Assembly (NCBI GenBank): GCA_030248135.1
Contig: JASANC010002358.1
Span: 62,001-126,000 of the forward strand
Direction of reading: 5' to 3'
Length of the DNA: 64,000 bases
DNA from: Theristus sp. LFF4_11
Lineage: Eukaryota > Nematoda > Chromadorea > Monhysterida > Xyalidae
Shown here: one piece after another, positions 39,284 to 51,299 of the stretch
Layout: each line of letters opens with the position of its first letter
Position numbering within the stretch: the stretch's first letter is position 1
Made by a program: the position numbers and the translations under genes
Notes under the pieces: model-generated
Told to the model about the DNA's origin: nothing
Databases searched by the model: none
The model's input: only the letters and a program-made list of their open reading frames with translations

Positions 39284-41605
39284 ATGAGCAGCACAACACC
39301 GACGGCGGCGACCGGTGGAGCGGCGGCAGATTCGCCGAGTGCAGCAGCGACAAACAAAGGCGAGTACACGAAAGAGCAGATCTTTGATTGGATCGTCGAT
39401 TTGAGCGACACGAAAAAGCGGGAAGTCGCATTGCTGGAGCTCAGGTTGGCTTGAAGTGTATATTTTTGTATTTTTGTTCATCCGACAATTAAAATAAAAA
39501 AAAATTTAATTTCACCGTTTGAGAACGTGAAGAAACGTGAATGCTGATTGCGAATTGTGTGCAGTAGCGAAAGTGCGGGGGGGGGGTCCACCCCCCCTCA
39601 GCCGAAAATCCTGCCCGTGCACGGGCAGATACCCGTGTACCAGGAAAATTTGCTGCCCGTGCACCCCCCCCTCACCGAGAAGGCACCTGACCCCCCCCTC
39701 TAAAATTAGGCAAACACCCCCCCCCTCACCCGAGGTCCCGCTTTCGCTACTGATTGTGTGTCTGTTTTTGGCTCTGTTGTGCAAATGTGAATCAGGAATC
39801 GTGTTTTTATTTGCTGATTTTTATTAGCAAAAAACGTGAGGTGGTCGAAGAACTGCCGACGTGGCTGTGGAATTCGTTTGGCACGATTGCTGCGCTGCTG
39901 CAGGAAGTCGTCAGCGTCTACCCGGCCATTATGCCACCAACGCTTACGGTCGGCAAGTTTTTTTGTCAAATTTCACTTTCAAAATCCTTGCCGTTCAGGG
40001 TTCACCATAATTTTGAAACAAAATGTTCCTTGTGTTTGATTTTGGCTCATGCAGAATTAAAAAGTTGATTGATTGCGTTCGATCGTGTTCTTCAGGCGCA
40101 ACAGTCCAACCGCGTGTGCAATGCGCTTGCGTTAATGCAGTGTGTCGCGTCACACCGAGAGACACGTCGGCCGTTCTTGCAAGGTGATGCTCATGCTCAT
40201 GTGACAGTTTCAAATGATCCACAGCATTGCGGGGCCCGTACGTTAATGGTGTGTAGAATCGTGGTGTGAACGTGGGGTGGGGTGCGGCTCAGGTTTACGG
40301 AACGATGCAGGTTGCTGTAACCACAAATCGAGCACCATCCGTTACTTAACCACACCGTCGCACGGGTATCATGATCGCAGCACAACAGACCATTCTGAAT
40401 TTGAAAAAAACCGTTACAAAAATGTTCACAGCAATTTTCTGCACGCACAGCACACATCCCACTGTTCCTGTATCCATTTCTGCATACGACGAAAACCTCG
40501 CGTCCGTTCGAGTACCTCCGTCTGACGAGCTTGGGAGTCATTGGTGCTCTGGTGAAGGTTGGTCGAATCAAAACTTGCTGCCAAAAAATCATGAATTCTT
40601 TGTATCTAAAGTGGTTCACTACGTTGTGGTTTGCATTTTCGTTTGTTAACAGTTGTTTCCACACAACTTGTTACCACCCAGACTGACGAACAAGAAGTGA
40701 TTCAATTTCTGTTGTCCACCGAAATCATTCCGCTGTGTCTGCGCATCATGGAGCAGGGAACAGAGTTGTCGAAAACTGTGAGCATTGTTTCTCAATTGAG
40801 TTTTGCTCTTTTTAAAAGCATCAGCATTTTTTTGTAAAATTGCGGTGATTTTTTTCCGGTTGCCACATTCATTCTGCAAAAGATTCTACTCGATGAAACC
40901 GGTCTTGCGTATATTTGCCAAACGTACGAACGCTTCTCGCACGTTGCCATGATTTTGGTTCGTAAGAGATTATTTGTTTGTTTGTTTTTTTTTTTGATGA
41001 TTTTTTTTGTTATTCAGGAATTCTTTTTCTCAATTTCAGCTTGCTTGTTACAAGTGAACACCTGATCTGCTCCGTCCGGGTTCAAATAACTTTCCCTTTT
41101 TTAGGGTAAAATGGTGATACAACTGTCCAAAGAGCCTTCCGCTCGTCTGCTGAAGCACGTCGTTCGCTGCTACACGAGACTCAGCGATAACCCGAGGTTA
41201 TTACTAACCCGATAACCCGACTCAGTGCGCGCATGGAGAGATAGTCGCAGCTTCATGAATGAGACGGGAGCGGGAATTCCAAATCACAAAAACCACGTCT
41301 GCAAACGCATTAAGTCGCAGAAGAGAACCTAAAAACTTGATAACGGCTGACCTCAAAACAACCGACACTATAAACTGCTGTGAAAAGTCGACTCGCTATC
41401 CAAGTGCCTTTTCACCCGTTTCAGAGCGCGCGAGGCGCTCCGCCAATGTCTGCCCGACCAACTGAAGGACAGCACGTTCACGCAGTGCATCGAGAACGAC
41501 AAATCAACGCAGAACTGGCTGCGAACTCTGTTGAGCAACCTGCGCGACAGCAGCGGTGCGCATCCGGCCTCGGGCGTCGCCACAACGCTCACGGCGCCCG
41601 TGTGA
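39284..41605 (+). CDS. CNOT9: CCR4-NOT complex subunit 9 (RQCD1/CAF40)
   Basis: Armadillo-repeat subunit of the CCR4-NOT deadenylase complex; it binds CNOT1 and the tryptophan pockets recruit GW182-type partners. Eight exons: 39284-39444, 39828-39948, 40096-40183, 40451-40557, 40682-40777, 40859-40957, 41105-41196, 41425-41605, together 945 nt, 314 residues. Near-invariant blocks: [142 protein letters not shown] Thr/Ala/Ser-rich N-terminus precedes the armadillo fold. Oddity: intron 5 ends in CG (40857-40858) rather than AG before the conserved VATFILQK codons. Intron 1 carries a hAT-like MITE. Confidence 0.95.
39562..39752. mobile_element. hAT-like MITE with poly-C/G arms (191 bp)
   Basis: Ends CAGTAGCGAAAG and CTTTCGCTACTG are perfect inverted repeats. 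The 8-bp duplication ATTGTGTG flanks it at 39554-39561 and 39753-39760. The interior is a run of G then several C tracts plus an internal palindrome around CTGCCCGTGCACGGGCAG. Lies in CNOT9 intron 1. Non-coding. Confidence 0.85.
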
Positions 41606-43863
41606 TATTGTGTTGATGTTGATTGTTGACTGTTGATGGTGAGCTGAGAGTTCACAGTCGAACACGCTCTGTGTGCACTTGGTAAACTGGTATGATGTTC
41701 AGTGATCTTCACTCACGAAACGGCCAATGTCCATAACCTGTTGAACAATAACTGGTGTCATGTGATTAAGTGATGTCACGAACTTCCCCAATGATTTTCA
41801 TCTCTCATAACTCCCGCCCGTACCGGGTAGTGTCGTCATCTTATGGTAGCGCAAGCCTTTGTGGAATTATGCTCCTCGTACGGGTGAGAGCTGATACGGG
41901 AAAGTGATGACTTGACATGACACCGGCATTTCTGTCTGGCATACAGAGACACTGGGATACCTTGTGTTCGAAAGTGGCTTTCGTCCGTGCTGTTTTGTTT
42001 TGTAGATAATCATGAGTTTACGAGCGTTTTCTTGAAGCGATTGCTGCTTTTTCGATTTGCGATCACAAAATCGGCCTTTTCCACGTACTGGCAGCTTTGG
42101 CCATGCTGATTGGTCAAGCTGTCTTTTGAGCTATCTGACATGTGGATGCACAGAAATAAAACCGTTTTTGCTCAAAAGACGGTTTTATTTCTGTTTCAAA
42201 ACTAACCACCGGTTTTTGGGTTTTCTGGGTTTTTTCGGAAATAAAACCGGTATTTCCGCAAGGATATTTTCCGTTTTTTGCATCCCTGCTCTGACATGGA
42301 AAGTCAGTAACTGAACAATGTCCGTCTCATGTGCGTGAATGAATATTACGGGCGCCAAGCTGATCCTCTATAAAACCGCTAGTTTTTGTTTTGAACTCGG
42401 GTTTTTTGCATTGTTCTGTTGTGTTATTCACTTTGTTAATGCGGTGCATTTTGAAAGGCAGTCATTTGAAAAATATACAGTATGCACGTGTCGGCGTCGC
42501 TGCGATTTTCCGAGTAACACTGAAAGAAGTGCGGCATTCATGAAGTGTTTTTTGAGCACGCGCGGCTAGTAAACACTGCAATATGCGTTCGCGTTCTTTA
42601 GCGCCCCCAACAGTGAACTATAGTTATGCGATTTTTGATGCATTCGCAAGCCGCATGCAGCGGTAGAACTGCTGCGCAACAACGCGCGTTCACGAAGTTC
42701 ATTTGCGCAAGCAACTAGTGCATTGTAGCTATGCGGCTTTTTATGCTAAACTTCATAAATGCGCCGTAATGGTATCAGCATGTCCTCCTCGCCACGTGGC
42801 TTTCTGTTCAAATGACGATCTCGCCATCATCCACGCCGCGGTGCGCTTGCCTGCCGTCATGCCGCCGTGCGTTCAACTGGACGTTGTTATCAGCTGAGTA
42901 AGTTGCACACTGAAATCAGCGTGTCATGGTGTCCGCCGATTTGTGACGCCAAACCGGTCGATTGTCATGTTGGCTGGTTTCGCTTCAAACTCGCGTCTGC
43001 CGTCTCCGTGCACCAACAAACAACATTGGCTGCATTGAAAATCGCGTGTGCTCACTTTTCTTCTGTTAGTTGCGGTGTCACCCGTGATTAGCTCTAAAAA
43101 AACTCGTTTTTCGTGTCTAGGAGACCACCGTGAGCGATGATTCAGTGTAAAAAACCAGTTCGGTAACCCACGCATCATCCACAGCGCGACTATGCAATTC
43201 ATCCAGCGTAGAAGTCCTTGGCAAATTGAAACGGCAAAGAAAAGTTGCTCGAAAAACGTGTTATCATCACAACAGAGCTGCTGTAATGAAAATTCTCACA
43301 AGTCTTTCACCATGAGCTTACATGTTGACGCAAGGTTACACATGCAGTTGCACCGCACGTTGCTACAGAAAGACGCACAACACTGCTCTGACCTAGATGA
43401 CTCCACATGAAAGATGAGTTACTTTCATTGTCACGTCAGAACTTCAATGCCAATCATTTTCGAGAGCAAGAAAAGTGAAAGTTAACCGTGAAAACTTTCG
43501 CAACTTTAGACGCTGTGAAAACATCGCGTCGTCCCAAGTGTACGTGTGCGTGTGTTTTCAAGACAAAACCCGCCAGTCGCCGCACCACATGCGATTCAAT
43601 TTTTTTTCAGAGGAAAAGCAAAAAAAACGCTGAGCATGTTTTTTTTAATTTTTTTTCGAACGCAAATACATTTTTTGCAATCACGCATGGAAAATTGCGT
43701 GTATACAGGTGTCTGCGAATCTTGATATATTGATTTGATGATTGACAAACTGGATCGTTTTGAGGCAACATCATTGTTATTCACGTTTGAAAAACGATCA
43801 CTAGTGTTGCGGCGTGTTTAGAACTTCACCAGTTTGCAGCGAGCGAGCGTCCCCACTCTGCAA
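41606..43863. other. Intergenic between CNOT9 and astacin A
   Basis: No exon or protein family recognised on either strand. Open frames near 42703-43200 on both strands lack recognisable motifs and were not called. The first few hundred bases should hold the CNOT9 3' UTR. A perfect hairpin lies at 42151-42193. Confidence 0.5.
42151..42193. repeat. Perfect 15-bp stem hairpin
   Basis: CAGAAATAAAACCGT at 42151-42165 is an exact inverted match of ACGGTTTTATTTCTG at 42179-42193, with a 13-nt loop. Related AATAAAACCGGT appears again at about 42239. No flanking T-run makes it look like a terminator; function unknown. Confidence 0.7.
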
Positions 43864-46002
43864 ATGTTGCTGCTGGTTTTTCGAACGGTGATATCGTTAT
43901 GCTGTGTGACGGCTGCTGTCAAAGCTCATTCAGTGAGTTCAACATGTCATGTGCTATTTACTGACATTTGAAGCTAAACTGAAAAAAAAACACTCCGGAC
44001 AAATATGCGCTAAATGACCCTGATCTTCAGGGAATGGATCATTCAAAATGTTATGAGCAAAGGCTGGGGTTAATTGTTAGAAAAAAGACAAATGGACAAG
44101 ATGTTTCCAAACATTAATGGCCTTTGCCAGCTGTTTTCAGAAGCCCAAAGGTCCAAAGCTGATCGAAGAAAATGGACACTACGAAGGTAAGGGGACATTT
44201 TTATCTTTGATTGCCAAAATAAAGACCGTGTTGAAAAAATTGTTCGTTTTCTTTCTCAGGCGACATGCTTGACGTCTACCCAAGCAGCTGCGATTGTGTG
44301 CCAAGATACAGACGTCCGAAACCAATCGCACCGCCGGGTACCCGCCCGCAAGGAGGTTCCTCTGCAGCCTTTCGAAGGTATGCTACCTCAATGGTTTCGA
44401 GCAGGGGTCGAGTCCGATTTTTCACGATTTGGGGCTGTGGGTCGTGGGTGTCAATCCGGTTTGGGGATGCGCCCCCACACCTCCTCCCCATCTCGACCCC
44501 TGGCTCCAAGGCCAGCGTTTTTGTCGCCTGCGACGTCGGTCTGCCTGTTTGGTAAAATGAGTGTTCTTTGTCCCAAATTCCAAAACAGTTGGAAAAAAAT
44601 GGAGATGACCTGCCGTGGCGCATGCGATACCCTTAGCGCCAATAATTGACATTCCTCCGATGACGACATTGTATTGATGCCCCTGACCGTGTAGTTCAAC
44701 CAACAACAGCGGAACTTGCCGACCTCTGCAGGTACCCAGAGAAGCGGCACGTTGTGCACGGCCGTGTCGACCACGGACAACAACAGCCGCTGCCACAGTG
44801 TCCACCGTTGTGCGATCTGGACGAGCCACCACTGAACCTCGGCCAGCCGTGGACGGACGGTATTGTGCCGTACAAGTTTGCGCCAAATAAAAACAATGCT
44901 GAGAAACAGTATGAGGTTGGGTTTCTTACGCTGCCGAATAAAATCAAAATCATTCGGAATCGTTCAGACCGGTCAATCACATTTGAAAACGAACAGGTAC
45001 GTAAAATGATGTCAGCCATCGAGCAAGCCGCAGACGGATGTGTTCAGTTTGTGCCATACGACGGCGTCCAGATGTTCCACGTTGTTGTCGTGCTGCCAGA
45101 CGCGGAAGAGCTGGATGAGTGCGCGTCAGCAGTGGGAATGCAGCCTGCATTCAAACAGGTGACACAAGGACTGGCCTGGTTTCGTTTAGTTTAGTAGTGA
45201 GCGTGGTCATGGTTCTGGGCTGACTAGCCAGATTTTTATAAATTTTTGATTTTGAACACAATAAAAGGAATCACCAAAGGTTCAGAGCTTCAACCACAAA
45301 AATGTGGTTCAAGTTCGGATGTGAAAACAGCAACATCTGTTTTTTTTTGTTCTGTAAAAACCGATTTTTTTCTATAACTCCATTTGATGACTTTACCTGC
45401 GCAGCCTCAACGCGTTATACTCGGTGAGAAATGCTTCAAGAAGAACGGCACTATCCTGCACGAGCTGATGCACACGCTCGGTTACTACCACGAGCACACA
45501 CGGCCTGACCGCGACGACATGCTCGAGTTGTTTCCGGGTAATATGCAGGTACGTGCGCCGTTTCGATCGATTTGAGAACTTGACCAACAACGACAGAAAT
45601 AGGTAAATGATCTTCACACCAATTTGGAACTGTATACGTACATATGTCACACAACTCAGTGCCCGAACTCATGCCCAAACTTGCAAGTGATACAATGTAC
45701 GATCATCAAACAAGAAGTTTACCCCTATACAGCCGGACAAACGACAGTTTTTCAACCGCTATTTCGTGCCCAACATCACGCTGCTGGACGAACCGTTCGA
45801 CACGGAGTCAATAATGTTTCTCAGCTGCTACGCATTTTCGACGGACACAGCATGGAGAACAACGATGTTTCCAAAGCAAGAGAAACATGGCGAACACGTT
45901 GGACAGCGACGATTTTTGAGTGACGGGGACAAACGAAAGCTGCGCAGGATTTACTGCCAAAATAAAGACTCAAAAAATAACAATTATCCGAGCTTCTCCT
46001 GA
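43864..46002 (+). CDS. Astacin-family metalloprotease A (M12A), secreted zymogen
   Basis: Zinc endopeptidase of the astacin family, acting outside the cell. Exons 43864-43932, 44141-44186, 44260-44337, 44740-45158, 45405-45548, 45733-46002; phases agree, 1026 nt, 341 residues. Exon 1 is a signal peptide (MLLLVFRTVISLCCVTAAV). The prodomain has EENGHYEGDML; the Asp of the F/Y-x-GD motif is the family's zinc-blocking aspartate switch. The mature domain opens near PWTDGIVPYKF. Active site: HELMHTLGYYHEHTRPDRDD, with all three His ligands and the catalytic Glu. The Met-turn is SIMFLSC instead of SxMHY, so the usual fifth-ligand Tyr is missing. There is no EGF or CUB tail. A further small exon between 43933 and 44140 is possible. 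Confidence 0.85.
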
Positions 46003-46564
46003 TCTTCCGTATTTGGGGTCGGTCAGCGTTTTTTGACAAGCTCTTTCTGGTATCATCGACGCGGTATTTTGAGCACGCTTTTCCATTGTTGTTGAACTTT
46101 TTTCTTTAAGTACAAAACTTTTGTTACTTTTACTGGTCTTTGTTGTTTTACGTTTACTGAAAAAAGACTGTTCTATCTACTGTGTTTAGCGTCAGTATGT
46201 TTTTATTTTACGTTTTTGGACTCAGACATTTTCTAACCATTCGTTTATGACCAAGCTGCAAAAACAATGACGCATAACCAAGCTCAGATGCGCACACGTG
46301 CAATGAGCAAAATTCGATGGCAATATGAGAAACAAACAAGAACGTAGCGAATATTAAAAATGTGCAAAAATCAACTTGCCTGCTAAGCACCGGGTTACAC
46401 TCCTTACACGATGTATGAAAAATTATGGTAATTTTGGCACATGAAATCTTCAAAACTACATTTAAATAACGTAAACTGAACTTTGCGTTTGAGTATTTCG
46501 ATTTTCAGAGCTCATAAGGCACTCACGAACGCACATTCAAACATGCTTTCAACGTGTATCATTT
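46003..46564. other. Convergent 3' intergenic region
   Basis: Lies between the stop codons of astacin A (plus) and the kelch gene (minus). AT-rich; no exon recognised. It should hold both 3' UTRs. Confidence 0.5.
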
Positions 46565-48471
46565 TCAGTCGCACATGTTAACACTTTTCACCAAGTCAAC
46601 ATACCCAAAGTCACGTTCAGTCAAGCCCGCATCCGGTTCGGCGAGCGCCTGCCACTCGTTGAATAGTTTCTTCTTAACAATGGGACCAATTCGTTCGTAG
46701 TTTTCGTCAATGAACTCGCCGAACGCATAGAAGATGCCTTTGCTGACCGTAATACTAATTGGTCCCTGTGGCTCCGGCAGCCGTTTCGCCTCCTTCCATG
46801 TGTGTTTCGACAAAGAGAACAACTGACACGAACCATCGTAGTTGCCGGTGCAAACAAGCACCTGCGGACAATGAGAAGCATTAGCGCAATTTGAACACCG
46901 CTTCTTTTAGCTGTTACACGAATATGGCTGGGCGCATTCTTTCATATTGTTGATCGTTGATTCAACCAAGCCAGCTTGCTGAACATGAATTTCAAAGCAT
47001 TTACGCTAGTTTACTTTGAATTTTTGTTGCCATTTTCAAATACTTGCTTGAACAAATCGTACCTGTGCGCCAAACAACGGCTGAGCGTCAATGTCGCGCC
47101 CTTCGAACGGCATTTCCTGGCGTAGCAGCGTCCACGAGTTATTCGCCGGATGGTACATTTCAACGGTCTTGTGATGCACCGCGTCACCGCTACCACCAAA
47201 CACAAACATGCGCTTGTTAGTAACGTCCGTGACCGCAACATGGCCAAAACTGAATCAACGAGCAATAGCTTTTAATAAGAACGCCTATAGATTCGTTGCC
47301 ATTTTAATGGTGATACAAGACGAAAATGCGTTTGCTGCACCCCAAAACTTGTGTATCCTCCAACAACCAATCACAACTACACACCAGCGCCCAGCTCACC
47401 GTGCGCGAGTCATGTCCGCGATGCGCTCCGTCTCGCAAGCGCCATCTCTGAGCAGCTCGCACGATCCGACCACCTTCTGCGTGGCGCGCTCGTACCCGCC
47501 GCAGATGTAGATGTCACGGCCGATCACGGCCACCGACGGCGACTGTCTGCTGGTCTTCATCTTCAGCGGCTGCTCGTCGCAGATCAATTGATTCTTGTCA
47601 GCCACCACCTAATACAACTGTGATCTTTGAAACTTCAATGCAGGATATGAGAGCCTTTTGGGGATTTCGACCGCGCTTCGCTCACTGACAAATCAACGGC
47701 GACCAATCAACCGATTAGTATTTTTTCTTTTGGTTGCGAGACGAATAGGTGAACATTTTCGTTTCATGCGTGACGCGGGAATTTAAGACTGGTAAAGGCG
47801 AAAACACCACTCATTTTTTGACGCACAGATGTTGTTCTAAATCCTGTGCGCAAACTGATCGTGTTCGTAATGCATTAAGACAGCACACACGACACGATTT
47901 CTAAATCGCGTGGCCATTTTTAAGTGTCGTGTCCGTGCGTACGCACAAAAAACTAACTGCTAAATCCGCCTTAAAGAAGCCGGGACAGGTTTAAAACTGA
48001 TCCGAATCTCCAAAATGGAGCCGGGTCACTGAACCCAAAAAAATGATAACAGACCAAAATCAAATCTGTTAAAAAAATTCGAATCGCGAACTCTGGTGGA
48101 CCGACTTTACATTCGTTGATCAAGTCGGCCGCGACGTTCGATGTGCTGCCGAGGTTGGCGAGCTTGTCAGCTGCCCTGTCGATTCCGCCAATGATGAACA
48201 CTCGGTCGCCGACACGTGCCACGCCGACGCCGGACCGCCCCGGCCCGAAGTGTTTCGCCGTCAGCGGTCTTGTTTGCGACGGCAACGTTGGATAGACGAG
48301 CTCGAACTCGGGTGCATTCGATGAGACAACCAGAATGGATTTGTGTTTCGAGTCGCACAACGGTGCTGCAGGCACCACTGGCTGCGACGGACGAACTGTG
48401 ACGGTGAAAGTGAAAGTTCCACTCAAAACAAAACCATACCCTTGTGTCGTCCAAGCAAGAAACAAAAACAT
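46565..48471 (-). CDS. Kelch-repeat protein
   Basis: Beta-propeller protein of kelch type; such propellers usually bind partner proteins. Exons (minus): about 48107-48381, 47400-47608, 47063-47249, 46565-46861. Repeats show the kelch GG and aromatic pattern: RVGDRVFIIGGIDRAADKL, VIGRDIYICGGYERA, MFVFGGSGDAVHHKT then MYHPANNSWTLL, and VCTGNYDGSCQLFSL then TWKEAKRLPEP. About four repeats are visible, fewer than a full six-blade propeller, so exons may be missed. No BTB or BACK domain is seen, and little room remains before astacin B at 48911. The start at 48471 is a guess from an in-frame ATG. A cullin-3 adaptor role cannot be supported without BTB. Confidence 0.68.
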
Positions 48472-48910
48472 AACACAGTAATGCAGTCCAGAACACCACA
48501 GTTATAATTTTCTCAGCTGTAGCTTCTTTCGAAACTGTAGCTGCAAGTTCGCTCCATGGCATGTCTGATCGTGAATAGCAATGCACACAAACAAACACCA
48601 CCTTCTATGATTGTTGAGTTGCCGTTGGCGCATGCCTGACGATATTTCCTTTGTTGTGCATGACACCTAGGAACACACATAATGAATCTCATAATGAATT
48701 CTGAGCTGATCTCAACGAGTGAGCTCAGTGAGCCTTTACCGAAGGTTAGCATTGTACGTGTACCCATACAAAACACATTTGCTGGAGCTTCACTAAATTG
48801 GTTGCATTTCGATGACTCGAAAAAAAACATTGTGGTTCTCCCACGTCACAGCAGAAGCATGAACACATATTGCTAAATAACACTGTACGGTCATGTGAAT
48901 CACTGTGCGC

Positions 48911-50919
48911 TCACTTGTACAGCCGGTTGACGCGCAGCAGATCGCAGTTCGAGAAGCCCCTGCGTTGTCCGATGAACCGCTGCAACGCCGGATCCTTGGT
49001 GACGATCGTGCGCCATTGTGTGCCGTGTTTTCTCTTCGCGAACGCGTGCGCGCCGGGATGCATCACCGAATGAGCGTCGTACGGGATGCGCTGGTCGGTC
49101 GCGCCGAGTCCCTCGATGTAGCGCGTCGTCAGCTCTTTCTTTCGGTCTTCGCTCTGCCACAATAAGAGCGATCTCGTTTTTTGTCTGACTGCTAGTTGAA
49201 GCGAACGCGCAGTCTGTTTCTAGATTAACAGGAATGTCGAGACGGTGATGAAAATAAAATCTCTTTCCCTTTGTTGGAAAATATTGTTCATTTTAAAAGC
49301 ACATCACTTTAACAAGATACGGATTCTTCAAACGAGTCGGCTCACAAACGCATAACCCTTCGAGGCAGCCTTTTATTATTGCAATAATGAAAGTTGATAG
49401 ATCTTGGCATCAAGGCACACTCATCCAAGTGTTGTCTCCACCCGCTTTACCTCAATATTTCCGAGGATCATTTCAACGTGATTGTCACGGTCCATGCGTG
49501 CCGTCTCGTGGAAGAACCCGAGCGCGTGCATGAACACGTGAATGATGTGGCCGCTTTGTTGCAGTGAATCTGATCGCATGTGATTGATTACAGTATGTTT
49601 GTTTAAACTTGTCACTTTTACCGCTGAATATAGACAGAGCTCGCGAAAGAAGAATGAACAGCATCGAAGTTTCACGAAAATATTTGGCCCCCAACGGGGT
49701 GTTTAGTTCCACATTTCTTGATGTGGTTCAAAATTTCGCACGCTCTTGCGTTCTGCAAAACGTGACATGTTTAAGCACACATAGTGTACTGATAAAACGT
49801 GACGGTGTTTGACGTTTCATAGGGTGATGATGTGATTGTCAGTCATCTCAGTGGAAAGCGACAACAACCCAAAAACATCGTACCAACCGGCACTGAGCAT
49901 CAACGGTTGTGGCCCGAGCGTCGCCAAAAACTCCATCTTGCCGACGTGCGATGTCGGCAGGCCGGTGGTCCTCTGGATGAGGACGTACTTCTTGTCGGTC
50001 GGTTCGCCGGTGAGCTCGATGAAACGGACGCACGTCAGGCGGTTGAACGCATCAACGACGTCAACGATCGACCGACGCTCGTCTTCGTCAAAGTCGCCTT
50101 CTGTGCAATTAAACACCTCTCGTGACTTTGCGTTCGCCAGCAGGTGATAACTGTTATGAAAGCCCGCCTGCTGTTTACGAAAGCCCTCCTGCTGTGGGCT
50201 TTTATTCAATGGTAATCAACGACCGACCTTTGATTTTGAACCTGAACTGTCTGTTCACCCAGAGCCTGTTCAAATCGGTCAGTGCAACGCCGAGGCAGCC
50301 ACGCTTCCTGACGGCGTTGCCGGCGACACGCGCCTCGCCCTCATCCGACGCCGACTCTCGGTTGCATTCCGAGCCGCTGTTCAACGATGCGAGTCTCGCT
50401 TGCAGGCGAACAGCGTTCACGCCCGTGATATCACCTGTTTATTTTTTTGTTAAATAATAGTGATTATATACATTGTACAGTCGAACTCTAAATTATGGGA
50501 AATCAGCTGATTGGTTGTTGGTCACGTCACGTGATGCATGCTTTCTGTGCAGGCATTGCTGTGGAGCGCCGTCTGTCAGAGTCTACCGTCCTGCACAGAA
50601 AGCATGCATCACATGACAACCTACCCCAAGCCAACCAATCAGCTGATTCCCTATAGTTTAGAGTTCGACTATAATCTTTAATGAAAGCTGAAACGTCTTT
50701 CAGGAAATTTGCCCCGGAATTTTTCACAAACCTTCAAAAAGGTCATTGCGAACTTCATCGGCAGCCGCTTGACACTGAAATTAGGGTAAAAATAATGTTA
50801 AAATACAACAGATGTTCAGTAACCAATTCAGTGAATATTACCTTTCCAGCAGCACAGAGCCGTACAGAAACAGCTGCGACAGAGGTGACAAGCAGACAAA
50901 AACGAAAAAGTTGACCCAT
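48911..50919 (-). CDS. Astacin-like protein B, predicted catalytically dead
   Basis: Secreted astacin-family protein. Exons (minus): 50842-50919, 50732-50774, 50228-50434, 49888-50118, 49451-49569, 48911-49153; phases agree, 921 nt, 306 residues. The signal peptide starts MGQLFRFCLLVTSVAAV. The prodomain has RNDLFEGDITG, the canonical FEGD aspartate switch. The catalytic domain includes RLTCVRF, SHVGKM and a zinc motif reading HVFMHALGFFHETARMDRDN: the three His ligands remain but the catalytic Glu of HExxH is Val (codon GTG). The Met-turn is SVMHPG, with Pro in place of the Tyr. The C-terminus IGQRRGFSNCDLLRVNRLYK is typical. The open frame, signal peptide and good splice sites argue for a pseudoenzyme rather than a decaying pseudogene. 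Intron 2 is largely a mariner-like MITE. Confidence 0.85.
50476..50673. repeat. Mariner-like MITE, best-preserved copy (198 bp)
   Basis: Ends TACAGTCGAACTCTAAA and TTTAGAGTTCGACTATA, inverted, with TA at both edges. Subterminal GAAATCAGCTGATTGG is mirrored by CCAATCAGCTGATTCC. An inner palindrome GCATGCTTTCTGTGCAG pairs with CTGCACAGAAAGCATGC. No coding content. Lies in intron 2 of astacin B. Confidence 0.8.
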
Positions 50920-51299
50920 CAAAATTATACTTTTTTTCTGAAAACTTTGTTTGAACCGAAAAAGTTGAAATTGGCATTTATTCAGTTTAAGCAGAAGCCG
51001 GAGAGACGAAAAAGAAACAACGCTGATACGCGTGCATGTCAAATCACTGGTGATAAAATAGGCAGAAAACTTTGTTGGTTACGTTACTACGTACGTAGGT
51101 GGTTATTCAATGACACATAAGCGTGCAGACGTACACATACAACGTTGCTATGTTAAAATTGACGCACGCTGTTTACAGCTATTTATAATTATTACAAGTG
51201 CGGAAAACACACGGTTCGTTTCACAATTCATCGACTTCAAAAATTACAAGATGAACGAGTTTGCCAAATTTGCGTGAACTGCAAACACAAACAAATTTC

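Noticed and set aside
42703..43202. Possible gene on either strand between CNOT9 and astacin A
   Set aside because: Open frames on both strands, but no recognisable motif, signal peptide or consistent splice series.
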